Assembly (NCBI GenBank): GCA_037389465.1
Contig: JAZARR010000197.1
Coordinates: 5,380,501 to 5,444,500 of the forward strand
Length of the DNA stretch: 64,000 nucleotides
From: Baylisascaris procyonis
Lineage: Eukaryota; Nematoda; Chromadorea; Rhabditida; Ascarididae
Reading direction: 5' to 3'
The notes beneath the pieces were generated by a model. The model did no database searches. It was not told where the DNA came from and saw nothing but the letters and a program-made list of their open reading frames with translations. This document shows, piece by piece, positions 13,477 to 27,300 of this stretch (within the stretch, counting starts at the first letter, position 1; every line of letters begins with the position of its first letter). A program made the position numbers and the translations under genes.

Positions 13477-16400
13477 CATCACGGTAATAGCGTTAAGCTC
13501 GAGCGAAAGGTGTTGATGGAGTGTACTCAGAAGGAGACAGGTTGGCCTACACTTAATAAACTCTGAATACTCATTCCCGCAAAAATTCATATTATTCACT
13601 GTCATGTCCTTCCGGGGTTGACTTCCTCCACCCCGACGGCATTTGCATAAACATAATAAAAAGAGGTTATTCGAAGCAACAAATATAGATATAATCATCA
13701 AGGATGCGGACCACAAGTTTTCAGGATACCTCGTCTAGCAATTTCCATGCAACAGTTGATTCTTTACAAAGTACCTTCATGCCTAAGAACAGAGGTGATC
13801 GATATTCGCACACATTCACTCTGAAGGCTGCAGAATCATAAAACAATTCTCAATGATCTACAAATAACAGATCAGGATTTGAACTTGTCTCGATGGAGTT
13901 AATGCCAGTCGTCGAACCAGGATCGAGTATAGATTGACCGAACCACAAATAAAAGTATAAAACCTCAGAAAAAAGAAAAAAAAAACAACCAACCAACCAA
14001 TCATGCAAGAAATCAACGTTCGTAGTGCCACCAACGTAGTGAATTGACCAAGGTTTCGATAGCCGATTCTTCCGTCAATACGCAGGTGACTAATAACCAG
14101 ATAAACTTGCTTCGACTCCGAAGAATTCAGTAAATCACTAAGCGCTAACCGATACAAACCGGTTAGTACTCAAAAATATAGCTAAATGAACTCTATCTTA
14201 TTGAATATCTCTACTTGATTCTTTACAGCGATCAAAATTTGCATATTAAGCAATTATACAAATGTAAAGTTTTTATAAACTTATTATACAACAATATGAT
14301 TCGTAAACGATTAATACAAACATTTAAATATATTTTTTAATTGAAATTATTATTTCATTCGAAAATGCAACAGTCATTACATGAACCCCTCTCCACTTCA
14401 AAATTAAATATCCAGGGGTTTTCGATCAAAAGAATACATTATTTTCTCATATGATGTCCGATCTGTAAACGATGATAAAATTCGTTATCGATGTGCTTAT
14501 TATTGATGCTCAATCTCGTTCGTTATGTGCGGTATTAGCGATGCCCTGAGGGTATTATGGTCGAGATTATCGTCGCCTCGTGAACAAATATGTACAACTA
14601 AATTGGGAGATTGCAATCTGCACATAAACATCGATGAGAGTATATTCGAGTTGAATGTCACGCATACCATACGCTTGAATCATTCACTGATAAGGCATAT
14701 GAACTTATATATTGCAATGAGAACGCTACCTATGTGTTGAATGAATTCTCGAGGTGCAAACGAGTGATACGATGATATATAAATCCCCCCCCCCCCTCCC
14801 CCACTCAGCTATTGGAACCCCGCGATCCGATACTATTTGGGGTCCGAGCTTAGAAAATAAAGAGTAGTAGTATTAAAACTGCATAGGAATAATAGAAAAT
14901 AAAGCATAGCAGTATTAGATTACATAGATTAAAGATTACATAGATTAAATATTAAATTAAATGGTGATTGTTCAATCACAAAATTGTGATGGTTTCTCGT
15001 TTCGAGTGAAAGTTTTCGGTTGCCGATTTTTGCACAAACTTTTTCAGGTATACAACCGGAAATAATACCTAAGTTGCAATTTTTGTTGTCATTATATTTC
15101 CTTCGTTCTTTCGATTTTCAAATATTCTCGCCTAATGTTCCACACTAACTTCACTTAATCATCTTGGATCTTTTGCTGTTAATAACGATTTTGTACGTGG
15201 TGAAATTTGCATATATTTTGCAAATTAAGAAATATATTCATTATATTTATTTATAATTCTTTTAAGTAACTCAGTGTTGAGCATTGAAAGTTTAAGTATA
15301 ATTTTTTGAATGATAATATGGTAGAGATTTTATATTACCGTAATGTTCGTTATCATTACGGTAATATCAGTAACTAATCAAAACGATAGGTAATTGAATG
15401 GACTTTTATTGAATGAATGAATGGATTGAGATCTAATAAAAAAAATGCAAATTTCTTTGATACGCGAGGCAAAATGAACCATCATACGCTGAATGAAGTC
15501 TTATAAAATATGCAAATTAAATCGGTAATGGAATCAGTAATAATTCGACCAGATGAACAAAATTCCGATAGCACATAGATGGATCCGTACTCGAATCGAT
15601 GTTGATTAATCATTAAATAGTTTCAATATTTCCCATTAACCGATTTCATTTACCTTAAACGTTAAATGAAAATTTTCAGTGGTGGAATTTACTTAGATTT
15701 ATCCGTAAAATTCGAATAATATATTTTTATTTCTTTCCTCATTTCTTTACTTTTCTTATACTTCAATTCGAGGATTTCTACATTTCATCGTCAAAAATGG
15801 TCTTTGATTTTTGATTAATTCGAATGCCTAATGCGCGAACATAAATATTTGCTTACATCTTTACTAATCAACAGATATTAGGTAACAGTTATGTCACCTT
15901 AACATGTTACCTTTAACAAATATACCTTTATTAACTTTTATGGTGTAAGTCGAACACGATCGCAATGGCTAAATTGAAACAAAACTGCAACTAAAATACT
16001 TGTGTGATTTTTTTACACACAATTTGTACGACATTCGAATATAAAATGCATCAAAATACAGCTCCGTCGAATGAATCCTTTTAGAGTCTCTAGTTGTTTT
16101 GATGATTCGTCTTGCTCATCGAAAAATTTTTGCTACTTCGCTCAAATTTTTTTTTTCAAGGATTTTAATGAAATTTTTAAATTTCGTAAGAAAATTTTTC
16201 AAAGAAAATTTTTGAAAATTCGAAAATTTTCTAATTGAAAAAATTGAAATCGATAAATTCGAGAATTTAAAAATTGAAATATTCGGAAAAAATATTTTTT
16301 AAAAACTTGTGCAGGTAAAATTGGCGTATAAAATCAGTTTTGAGTTTACCTTTTTTTTCAATCATTCTTATCATGCAAATTCCAATTTTTATGATAAGCG

Positions 16401-17250
16401 ATTAAAATGGTATAAATTGGTAAGGTAGACCTCTCATGTTTACAATTTTGATAACGTGCAATGAGTCACTCATTATTCAAGCCTGCTGCCCAAATACCTA
16501 TCCGGATAGCTCATGTTATCTTCATAATTTTCACATTCATCTATTTTAAGTGCCTATATTTGTTATTCTATTTTAGTATATTTGCTTTTCTCCGTACAAA
16601 AAAATTTTTATATCTTTATAAAAATGTGCAAAAATTTAGCAAATAAAAGCGATACAAATTTAATAATTTTACAATTGTTTCCGTTCACAAATATTTGCAT
16701 GGGCAAAACTAATACAACGACGGAAGTGGGCAACTGAAGAGGAGATAGGAAAGGGTAAATGAGAGATGTGGTTTTAAAATTAGAAGCGCGACGCATATAA
16801 TAATACTGTATGTAATCGTTGGCGCTTCTATCTTATGCTATTCATAATTGTTATAAAATTATTGTACTCTTATCACCTATTGGGCACTTTCTAGGCTTAT
16901 TTTCTCAATTAGAACATCTTATGAAGCTTTAAGCTATTATATCACTTCGAGATATTTGTAGCCTAAGGCTAAAAAAAGTTTTAAGCTTAAGCTTTAAGCA
17001 TAAAACTATAGTCCATTTGTAGTAACATCGAGAAGTTCCAACTAAATCATTGAGCATAGAAATGCATCATACAAATATAAATTTATGCAAATTAAGGCAT
17101 TTTTACCTTATATTCAATATATCTTTAATTTCACTTATTTATGTATATTTATTGAAATGATCGTATAAAATTCAAAATATTGAAAAATAAATAATTTAGC
17201 TTATTCGTATGGCTTTTCAGGGACGATTCAAGTTAGAATAATTGGCAACC
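13477..17250. other. Intergenic DNA, no confident gene
   Basis: A/T-rich sequence with a C tract at about 14788-14806, a small perfect hairpin at 15332-15367, and several AAATTT-rich low-complexity stretches (16140-16320). The immediate upstream region of mucin/vWA copy 1 (17100-17250) shows no clear promoter signal. Confidence 0.6.
15332..15367. repeat. Short perfect hairpin
   Basis: Arms of 14 bases (ATATTACCGTAATG and its exact complement) flank an 8-base loop. It is not followed by a T run that would suggest a terminator. Confidence 0.8.
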
Positions 17251-17531
17251 ATGAAAATGTTCAACTACGAGCAGCAAATGCTTTGCAGATGTAGAAGAAC
17301 GATCTGTATGATCACATCGATAATCATATTAGTGTTGGTGATCGTTTTTATAACGCTTATGAGCGTTTTTATACCCCGTCGTTATGCAACATCGACTCAA
17401 AGTCAACCAGTCGAATCAAAAAATGTTGAGCTGATCACATTTGCTTTTACTATAGCGAGCTATCATGGCATCTCAAAGACTAGAAATGTAACACCACTAG
17501 TGGTTAGTCTTTGCAAATTATGTATATGTCT

Positions 17532-17586
<55 letters not shown>

Positions 17587-20500
17587 TATTTATATTTTAT
17601 TTATTTATATTTGCCTATTTATTTATATTTTATATTTATACTTATGTTTATATTTTTATTTATATTTGTTTATGTTTATGTTTATGCCTATATTTATACT
17701 CATATCTATGTTTATCTAATATTTATATTTATATTTATATTCATTTTCAAATAACGCTCATAAGAGAAATCTTTTCATGTCTTATTGCAGCTTATAAAAA
17801 CAATATTATTTTCCTCACTTCTAGCTTTAAATATAAATAATTTTCGAAATATGTAAAGGTTGAGAATTATTGAATACCTAACTGGTATTAGCAACATGAT
17901 AGGAAATTGTCTTCTCCAAATCATTATCTCATTTATAAAAATAATCATATTTCAGGATAAAAGTACCATTATAACGGGAGTCATCGAACGGTTCAATAAT
18001 AAGGAAATCGAAATCGCATTTGAACTCGACGATGGCAAAAATGTAGCAATCCGTCAATATCATAAAAATAATGCAATAGCGGTGCTTGAATGGTTACTTC
18101 AATTTCAATTCATAAACCAAAATCCTAATCAAAGCAAGTAAGTTTACATTTAAAAACTTCGAAATTTTAAAAATTCATGAAAGTTGGTTACGGTATGGAA
18201 ATCTGATAGCGAGAGTACAGTAACTCTGAAAGATACAACACTCTTCTAAGGGTGCTGATTACGTAGTAGGATACTTTGAACTTCTAAAATTTAGTGAGAT
18301 TTTACCACAAATTACTTTACTGTAATAGCGAACATCGCGACGCTTAAAGTCAAACGGTCGTTTAGAAGAAAAATTTTTTTCCTTATAAGATAAGATTGGA
18401 GATCGCAGTATACGAAATTTGGTATGAACATATTTGATATAAAAGAAGCAAATTTACTATTTCATTTAACTTTCGAGTAAGGGAAGATTATTTCAGCATT
18501 GAAGTAAGTAAGCAAACTGAGGCTATTTCACCGTTATTTGAAGTAACTAAATGAAGTACAGTTGTTTTACTTATGCTTAGAATGAATAAAGTAAGGCTAT
18601 TGCATCCAAATTCTAAGAAAGCTGCTGTTTTCAAATGCAATCCGTAATTTATATATTTCTTCTCCCTTGTGGTGTATCTTTTAGTATATTCGCATTATCA
18701 ATATGCTTCTAATAGATCTGTTGGAGGCAAATTTTGTTTATTCAAATAAAAATAAAATTTCTTTATATCATTGAGAATGCACATTTTCAGAATGGTCAAT
18801 GTCTATAAGGAAGCGATATCGAATGATGTTCGCATTACACATTCATATATTTTTTTCGCAGCACAACTTGACGATTATTGGTAAATTATTTGAATCTAAT
18901 TAGCATCATCCTGTAAATTACCACTAAACAACTATATCTTTTAATGGGTGGATAAGCAGTATACGAATGAAGAAAAGATTCAACCGTTTCGATGTGATTT
19001 TCTTGAATAATTCATGATAGTCGATAACCGGAAGAGGATAAATTTTCCGGAAGATTTCACGCAGATCGAGACATTCGTAGGATAATTAATGCAAAAAAAA
19101 GCACTCACTAGTTACGGATAAAAGCATTTGTCTTTTTTTATTTTTTGTTACTTTGCAACTATAAGATAGTTAATAAAAATAATCTTTGCCTCATTTATAC
19201 CGTGATGATCGTTATGTTTGCCTGTATCTAACCGCATACAGTAGAGGCGTTCTATCATTTGACTTTATTCAGCCTTTACATTAGAAGGTACGGTTCGAAC
19301 CTCCTTTATTAGAAATAGGTCAATAGGTACGTTTATCACTCGTTGGATTTTCCACTACATTAGCGAAATGCATTGCAACACGTTATATATATTGCCTTAT
19401 ACATAACGTGTTGTACGCCATCAACATCAAATGCATCAACTGTTGCAATATAAACTGCGAACCTATAGAAATCTACACTAATTAGGGCTCGTTCATTTGT
19501 GTGAATGTAGGCAGCTGTGTGGATGTGGGCGTCTGTGTGGACGAAGGGGTCTGTGTGGATGCAGACGTCTGTGTGGATGAGGGCGTCTGCGTGGATGTAG
19601 GCGTCTGTGTGGATGTGGGCGTCTATGTGTATGTAGGCGTCTGCATGCGTGCATCTGTTTGTGCGTATCTATGTATCGCATTCCAACCAATAATCGAAAG
19701 AGAAACTTATAAACATAGAAATTACCTTAATAAGTCATTTCAAAGATTTATCAGTGATCAACTTGAAGATATCATAGATCATTCATTCGACATTAATCAC
19801 TTGTAGTCAATGAAATTCTAGACGAGTCTTGTGTATGAGAATTGTACTCATCGTTAGACAATTCAACCATAATAGAGCATTTTGTAGCGTATTCGAAGCA
19901 TCATATAATATGTCTTCGATCAGTGATAAGTGATAAGCAATTTAAAACAATCAGTGATAAGTGATAAGCGTTTTAACACAAAATTACTCGCTAAATAATC
20001 GCCTCAAAATTGTAGCAATTATACGGATTTTGTTAGCGATACACAAAATATGATGAAATATATCGCTTCTATGAAACGCTCAAACAACAATAATAATAAA
20101 GCGATATTAATTGCGCCATCTGAGGTTATCGATATTATATACGGAAGCGATTTATGCATAATCGATAACAATAAAATAAACAACGATCAAACGATCGATG
20201 CTATTATCAATTATATTTGTAAGTAATTGTTATCGTTGCTATTTAAACGAAAAATCAAGTGAAAATCCTATTATTAAACAATTTTTGAGGAATTATTCAT
20301 AAACATCGTTTCATATTAGTTTTTATTAGCAAAAATATGGAATAGTTTTAATCGAAGTTTTCAATTTTTTTGCTCTTCACATATACAAAAATTAGCGCTG
20401 CAAGTCGCAATTATATTCATTCGTTCTGTCCATGCTTACCTATTTCATATGTGCAAAGTATACGCTTGAGCCGTATAGATTATTACTCTCTAAAATATCT

Positions 20501-21738
20501 TTGAACACTTTGGAAAGAAAAAAAAAGAGAAAAATATTCGATATTATTTGCATTTTCAATTGCAGCTTATCGGAAATTTTTTATTTTCGTGACTTAATAA
20601 ATAAACATCAAGTAGATGACGAAAAAGATTTTAATTACTGAATGAATGTTGTAATACTAGTGACCAGCAATAAATGAGTAAGAACAAATTTCATCATGCA
20701 AAAGGACTTTAATACTACATAATAATCGTTAATAATTTTTATCCAATTTCAGCTTCGAGAGATGACCGATGTCCATTGGAAATTAATAGACCGACGTCAT
20801 CTTCAGTAGCAACAAAACCTCCATCAAAACCTTCAGAATCGACATCAACAACGACATCATTTAAGCCATATTCTTTTTCCTCTCCCCGTCCTTCCTTCTC
20901 ATTCTATACGTCAGTATCATCGTTAGCGTCGCCCTCGTCATCGCCACCAATAGCGACAACAGAAACAACGACACCAACAATAGTAACAACACCAACAATA
21001 CTAACAACACCAACAATAGAAATAACACCAACAGCAACAACAACACCAGAAACAACAACAACAACATCAGAAACAACAACAGAGACAACAGCAGAAACAA
21101 TAACACCAACAACAACAATAACACCAGAAACAACAACAGAGATAACAGCAGAAACAATGACACCAACAATAGAAATAACACCAACAACAACAATAACACC
21201 AGAAACAATAACCACAACACTAGAAACAACAACAACAACACCACAAACAACAACAACACCAGAAACAACAACAACAACACCAGAAATAGCAACACCACAA
21301 ACAACAACACCAGAAACAACAACAACAACACCAGAAACAACAACAACAACACCAGAAACAACAACACCAACAATAGAAATAAAACCAACAACAACAATAA
21401 CACCAGAAACAACAACCACAACACTAGAAACAACAACAACAACACCACAAACAACAACAACACCAGAAACAACAACAACAACACCAGAAACAACAACAAC
21501 AACACTAGAAACAACAACAGCAACACCAGAAAGAACACCACCAACAACAACAACACCAGAAAGAACACCACCAACAACAATAACACCAGAAACAACAATA
21601 GATGCAACAACAATGTTAACATATAACCGTACGACAGTTATTAACACACACTCTTTTTCTACATTTTTTCCAATTAGGCCTATTAAATTCACCACTACAG
21701 GTGATATTGATAGTAGTACCATTAAAACGACAACATAA
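17251..21738 (+). CDS. Mucin/vWA-like membrane protein, tandem copy 1 (N-terminal anchor, degenerate vWA fold, Thr-rich tail)
   Basis: Four exons: 17251-17502, 17956-18137, 20016-20218 and 20753-21738, in phases 0, 2 and 1, giving 540 residues. The ATG at 17251 opens a short basic N-terminus (CRCRR) and one long hydrophobic segment, residues about 19-42, probably a signal anchor leaving the rest outside the cell. Exons 2-3 encode about 130 residues resembling copy 2 (DKSTIITGVIERF versus DKSIIIKGLIEKL; NPNQ before intron 2; SDLCI versus SDICI). The strand/helix pattern looks like a von Willebrand A fold without its DxSxS metal motif. Exon 4 has one Cys, then a Thr/Pro/Glu-rich tract (ETTTTTPETTTTTLE), likely an O-glycosylated stalk, and stops at TAA 21736. 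The clearer vWA domain and second membrane segment of copy 2 are absent. A donor CAG|GTGATA at 21701 in phase 1 would allow splicing onward instead. Family-level function is unknown. Confidence 0.75.
17530..17745. repeat. (TTTA)n and TTTATA-type microsatellite
   Basis: A pure TTTA run (to about 17587) grades into degenerate TTTATA/TTTATG units. It fills much of intron 1 of copy 1 and creates spurious open frames rich in Tyr, Ile, Phe and Leu. Confidence 0.93.
19376..19413. repeat. Short inverted repeat in intron
   Basis: Arms CAACACGTTAT and ATAACGTGTTG are exact complements around a 16-base centre. It lies in intron 2 of mucin/vWA copy 1. Confidence 0.65.
19503..19645. repeat. 18-base minisatellite in intron
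   Basis: About seven to eight imperfect units of GTCTGTGTGGATGTGGGC lie in intron 2 of copy 1. The unit is a multiple of three, so both strands stay open (VCVDVG on plus, HPHRRL on minus), but there are no matching splice sites or phase. I treat it as non-coding. Confidence 0.85.
20961..21620 (+). repeat. ACA/ACC-rich coding microsatellite (Thr-rich tract of copy 1)
   Basis: An imperfect (ACA)n-based tract with interspersed CCA, GAA and ATA codons encodes runs of Thr with Pro, Glu and Ile. Units such as ETTTTTPE recur without one fixed long period, suggesting growth from a trinucleotide repeat. Long open frames on the opposite strand are a by-product. Confidence 0.9.
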
Positions 21739-24382
21739 CCTCTAGCGATAACGGATAGAACTTTCAACAAATCACTGTTGCATCAACGATATCCACGAAA
21801 ATATTGACGACAATATCAACCATAACAAAGTCGATAACGTCCACTTTCGGGTAGTGAATCAATCGGCACGTTCAGCTCACTTTTTCACGTTCATCTACTT
21901 ACTTCATTAAGGCATCTTTATGCGAACGTTTTTAGATTATCGTGCGAAAAAATTGCTAAAATATTCAGGTGAAACTCTCACAAATTACTGTAGATTAGTG
22001 AATTTACTTAACGAATTTTTACGGGTTTTTAAGATAGATGCATCTATTTAATCAAATAATATTTACGAGAAAATTTGTAAAATTAAGCCAACAAATTATT
22101 GGAAAGTTTTTTTTCGATGTGGAATATCTATTCGATATTTACAAAAAATTGAGACGACTGATACGTTCCACTTATAATCTATATATGTAACTCATTTTAG
22201 CGACTTTGAAATAAATAAATAATATTTTTCGCAGATTTTATTTATTGTTAATATTTTTTGTGAAGTGATTTTTATGCGGTATTGTTTTTTTACTACAGTA
22301 ATAATGCATAGTAAAATAACGATTATATGTAGAACATATAATTCCCATCGGATCGTTCGTTATCCTTTGCCGCCTTTCCTCTATTTCTTTATTTGCACTG
22401 ATTTCCAGTAGTGTCTCTTCCGGGCAAATTACTTATCAACTTTCTTACCAGATTCCTTTTCAGTCATCTTCTCATCGTCGATAAAATCAGTTCCCACAAA
22501 ATTAAATTTGATATGTGAGAATCATGCGATATTTTTACTATACGCTTGGAAAAGTGTTGAATGAAAACATAAAGAATCCGTTTATTAAATTCCTCTCTCT
22601 ATTTGTTTATGGTAATTTTCTCTCAACTCTTCGAATATGCTTCGTTTTTGAAAAGAATTAGTATCACTTTGGAATAAATCTCTTTTATCCAACCCTTTAC
22701 AGTTATCCCCTACTTGATTCGATTTGGAAAATCTAACAGCAAATTTGAGAATCAAAAAAAAATCATCGAATATTTTTTAAAGACGCAAAAAAGTTCTAAG
22801 TAGATATTTGAAAGCTCATTGAATTATTTTCATGTTTTTTTTGAAATTTTTAATTTTCAAAAAAAAAAAAAATTTTCACTGTTAAATATCTCTAAATAAA
22901 ATTGCCTTATATTTGCTACGAGTAAATGATTGCAATTGTTAGCATATTATGTATGCAATGCTAAAGAAGTGAAAAACCCATATGATATTATTATCAACAA
23001 TATAAAGACATCATTGATCATGACGTTGTGCTTATCATTGAGTCATAAGCATCGCCTTTATGTGATGCCAAATTTCCACCTATGAAACACTCAATAGGCA
23101 TGTGTACTATATCAAAATTTGAATGTATTCATTTCTTTTTCTGTTCGAATTATTCCATATTTCATTCTATTCTATTCTTTGATTTCCTATTCAAATAGTA
23201 CAAATATGCTTATAAATTGTCTGATAAATCCTTTTTGAAAATCACTTTTACGAAATTTAATTTGCACAAAATTATTGTCATATATTGTAATCATCTATGA
23301 TATTTGTTTTATATATTTATATATTTGATTTATAAAGGTTTATATTGATAAATAATGATTGAAAATGATATTTGAATCTTTTAAATTATTGAGACTAATG
23401 ATATATAGCTCAATTCATTGAGTGTACTTATTTTCACTATTATTATGTTTGATATTTTTATCATTCAATTCAATGCTTATTGAAGGTGAAAGCATAAGTT
23501 GGTTTGTGCTGCAATGAGGGAAAGCGCTTTCCAATTGTCTATTCTATCCACTACCTCGCATCTCTCACTTTACTCCCTCTCCTTCTCAAATTCTCCGTCG
23601 AAAAAAAGAACTGCTTCCAGCGATAAATTTAGTTAACAAAAAATATCATGTGAATAGCATTTCATTTAATGGCATTTTATGGCAATGCTCAATTTTAGTA
23701 TTTCTGTGGATAATCTTCAACTAAAACTAAACGGGGCAAAGGAAGACAATGCAATGAGTGTCGTAGTGAAGGGATTTAAAGAAAAACTGCCTTTATGCTT
23801 TCGGTTGGCAATGAAGTTGCCTGATTGTAGCCAATTCTATGCAATATCTAATTTAATTCAATTCCAAGATATTTCACAAGTATATCCAAGAGGTTAGAAA
23901 TGTTGTGCTAATATTGGCAAATGACAGCATTTTTTGATAAGCGTTATGGCGGTTTAGTGAAAGCATTGAACATCGAAACAACATTATTTTTTTCCGGCTT
24001 TCTTTACCATGACAGTGTCTCAACAATATTGATTATTTTGACTCATATGCTAATCAATACAATCGATTTTTTTTTAAATGAAATCGATACGCATAAGCTA
24101 ATCGATAAAATCGATATTTTTTTTATTTGCAACGATTGACGTTAATCATTGACGTTGTTAAAGTGTTGTTGTTATCGTTACTTCATGGTGAAGTGTACTC
24201 AATGCTGTTTCTGAATACAAAGATTAAGAATGAGAGAATTTGTCACCTTATCAGTTCAATTCGTGGCGATCTTCTGATTGAAATGATGTCACTGATAATG
24301 TAATCCCTAAAAATCCCACTGACTTCACTTCTATTCCAGCGAAACGTTTTGCATCGATCGATATTCGAGTAATCGACTAAAA
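21739..24382. other. Spacer between the two tandem mucin/vWA copies
   Basis: A/T-rich DNA. I looked for a remnant of vWA or membrane exons belonging to copy 1 and found none. The short open frames at 23679-23897 and 23921-24139 show no recognisable protein. Confidence 0.6.
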
Positions 24383-27300
24383 ATGAGTGAACAAAGACGA
24401 GATCTCAGTGAGTGGGAATATCTCGTATTTTTCATCAAGAGTAAAAATTCACCTCTCCGGAAATGGCCATTCCCGAAGAGTCGATCAAAATCATTAGCCA
24501 CCTCTGCAGGTGTTGTCGTACTATCGATAATCTACATAACACTTATGTGTACGCTTCTACCTGGATCACCACCATCCACCATTATAAATGATGGAAATCC
24601 TCATATCACACAACTTATTACGATCGCTTTTAGCACTGCACAATACAGATCATTGGCGAGTGGACAAGCTCGTCTATCCTCGGTTAGTATTTGAGGGGAA
24701 CTTGTATTTGAAAAAGAGTAAGCCAATCGTTCGAAGAGAGGACATTTTAAGGATAATGACCACTCTCTATTTATATTCCATGGATAGTGACCATTCTAAT
24801 GTCTATGATCTATGAACAGTGGCCACTTTAATATTTATGGTCCTTCATATGAATTATTTTTCCAACTTTACGTGGGTTGCAACATACTTTAAATATTGGA
24901 CTTTTCCGTTAATGCAGTTTACTGGAATACTGCCCAATATTATTGAAAAGTTTGTATTTTACTTTGAAGTTGTTCTTTTCAAAGGTAAACAATTTCACTT
25001 CTATTATTTAATAATTTCCAGGATAAAAGTATCATAATAAAGGGATTAATCGAAAAACTTAACAATGATGCGACTGGATTTGCTTTTGAAGTGGACAATG
25101 GTCAAGATGCAAAGATTCATAAATATGATAGTTCAACCGCAGCCATAGCAGCGCTTGATTCGTTGCTTCAAAATGTCGTCAATCGTAACCCCAATCAAAC
25201 AAAGTAAGGTTTGCACTGAACATGTCGCAAACTTTGAAAAATATTTTGAAGTTCTGGAACTCGAGATATGCAACTATTTTCAAGTTCTAGAATTCAATAC
25301 GTGAAATAATTTAGAGGCTCTGGAACTCGATACATCGAGTGTTTCTGAAGTTCAGGAACTTTGTATACGACGCTTTAAGATGAAAATCTAATTTTTTTTT
25401 TTTAAATAAATGCGAAAAATTAGGGGATAGATTTTTTTCCATTCTATGCGATAAATTCCACCTTGAAATTAAATAATATGGAAGGAATATTGTATAATTT
25501 CAAAGGATTTCTTCTTTATTAATGTATTATGTTAGGGCCAACTTCATTCTGACCCAGATTTAAATGATATCCGTTTTTTTGACGTTTGATACAAAACGCC
25601 GACTATGAACGAGTCTGAGCCCGCATCCTCCGTTTTCCAAGCAATTTTTTTGCCGCTAATCCATGTCGTTCCAAGCTGTTTTAGCCAGCGTCGCCCACTG
25701 TGCTTTCCCATTGAGTTGTCAAGGTTGTCATATTATTAAGTTGTGTAATTGCCAATCTATAAAGTTTTCCCATTAAGTTTTAATTACTATTAATTATCAT
25801 TTTAATTACTTTTAATTAATTAATTCCCCAAGTTTTTGGTTAATCATAGTAACCGAAGTAATTACTAAACGTTAGCAAACTTTAGCGCAATAGCCGTCTA
25901 TCGTCGAGCACTGTCAAACGACGAACAAATCCAACACTCTTATGTGTTTTTCGCCGCAATGCCTGATGACTATGCGTTTGTTATTTTCACATCACTACTA
26001 TTTATTTTGAATTTTATTTACTTCTTATATAAAGCTTTATTTGATAAACTGAAGACGCTAAGAAACTATAAATAAAGGTTTTATTTTATGCTAATTTACC
26101 ATACTTAAATCTAGATGCTCCTTTCATTTCCCAGCTGCGAGGCAATTCCTTCAACCTGCCACCATTGGATGATGAGTGGAAACTTCACAGAATTTTGCAT
26201 ATAATTTTTCAACTTTTTTTTTACATAATATTGACAAATTTTTATCAGAATCCATCATGCCTATAAACGGTTTAAGGCATCATTATTATATATTATTTGC
26301 AATATCCTAATACAATTTGCCAAAACAACTACCTACTGTTCGTTTTATAAGTTGTACAATAACTATATTTCGCATCCTTTGAAACTTTGTTAGATAAATT
26401 TTGGAATTTTTTAACGTCTCTATTGAATGCAGCGAAAATCGATGTTATAACATCGAAATTTAATGGGAAAATTGTCAAATTTATGTTTATTTCCTTACGA
26501 AATGATTCACTCCTCATTAATCGAGATGCAGTTGGGAATTGGGCATCGTCGACGATTGATCGATTTTTATTTTAACTAATAGATTTAGCGAAGAGTAACC
26601 TCATGTTTCATTGGATAACCTAATCCAGCAATCTGATAGTTTCGCTTTAAATCTTGAAGTGTCAGTAAACTTGCGATAACTTTCTTTTAAATTGTTCCAT
26701 AAATCAGTTAAATTAATTTGCAATTTAGCATCTTGTGATGTTTAGCCGAATTGTGTGATATTTTTGTCTTCAGAGATATGTATTTTTCGCATAGGTGCTA
26801 AAAAAAATTCGTTGATTGGAAGTGCTATAAATTTACAATTAATATTATATGTCATGATGAGATCAAAATGAAGGAGATAAGTGTTAGTGTGTTTCGTTCT
26901 TTGATATCTAAGTTGAGATGTTTGTGTCTCTCTACATATATTACTCTTGTTAAGTGAATTCGACGGGAAATTAATTTCGCTTTTGGGATAAGGTAAGTGC
27001 AGTTACCTGCAGTTACCTTAGTAAGGTTTACGGGTGCATGAAGTACCTCAAAGAGAGGAAAAGGTCATTATTATACTGAAAAGCACAAATGTTTCTGAGG
27101 AAAGTACTACTGATAACAACTCTATGAATTAAGTAATCATCAATTTTAATGCAACATTGATAATTCTATAAGAATTCAAGCATATGATTAAGTGAGTGAG
27201 GTTAACGAAGATGCTATTCTTTTTTTTAAAAAATATGTGCGGAAATATAACGTTTTGTAACCCATCGATTATTTATGGAACCGGTTGGTCTTATAGTTGA

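Noticed and set aside
13270..13716. 148-codon minus-strand frame
   Set aside because: Composition is mixed and no family is recognised. A shorter plus-strand frame with a poly(A) signal fits better, so neither is called firmly.
17511..17840. Open frames rich in Tyr, Ile, Leu and Phe
   Set aside because: They are translations of the TTTA/TTTATA satellite within an intron.
19289..19303. GGTTCGAACCTCC resembling a tRNA T-arm
   Set aside because: No acceptor stem, D-arm or anticodon arm can be drawn in the preceding 70 bases.
20861..21770. Long minus-strand open frames (253 and 288 codons) across the Thr-rich exon of copy 1
   Set aside because: They are the complement of ACA-rich repeats (Val/Leu-rich low complexity). 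The plus frame has conserved splice phases shared with copy 2.
23679..24139. Two short plus-strand frames between the tandem copies
   Set aside because: They have no similarity to the missing vWA or membrane exons of copy 1 and no splice context.
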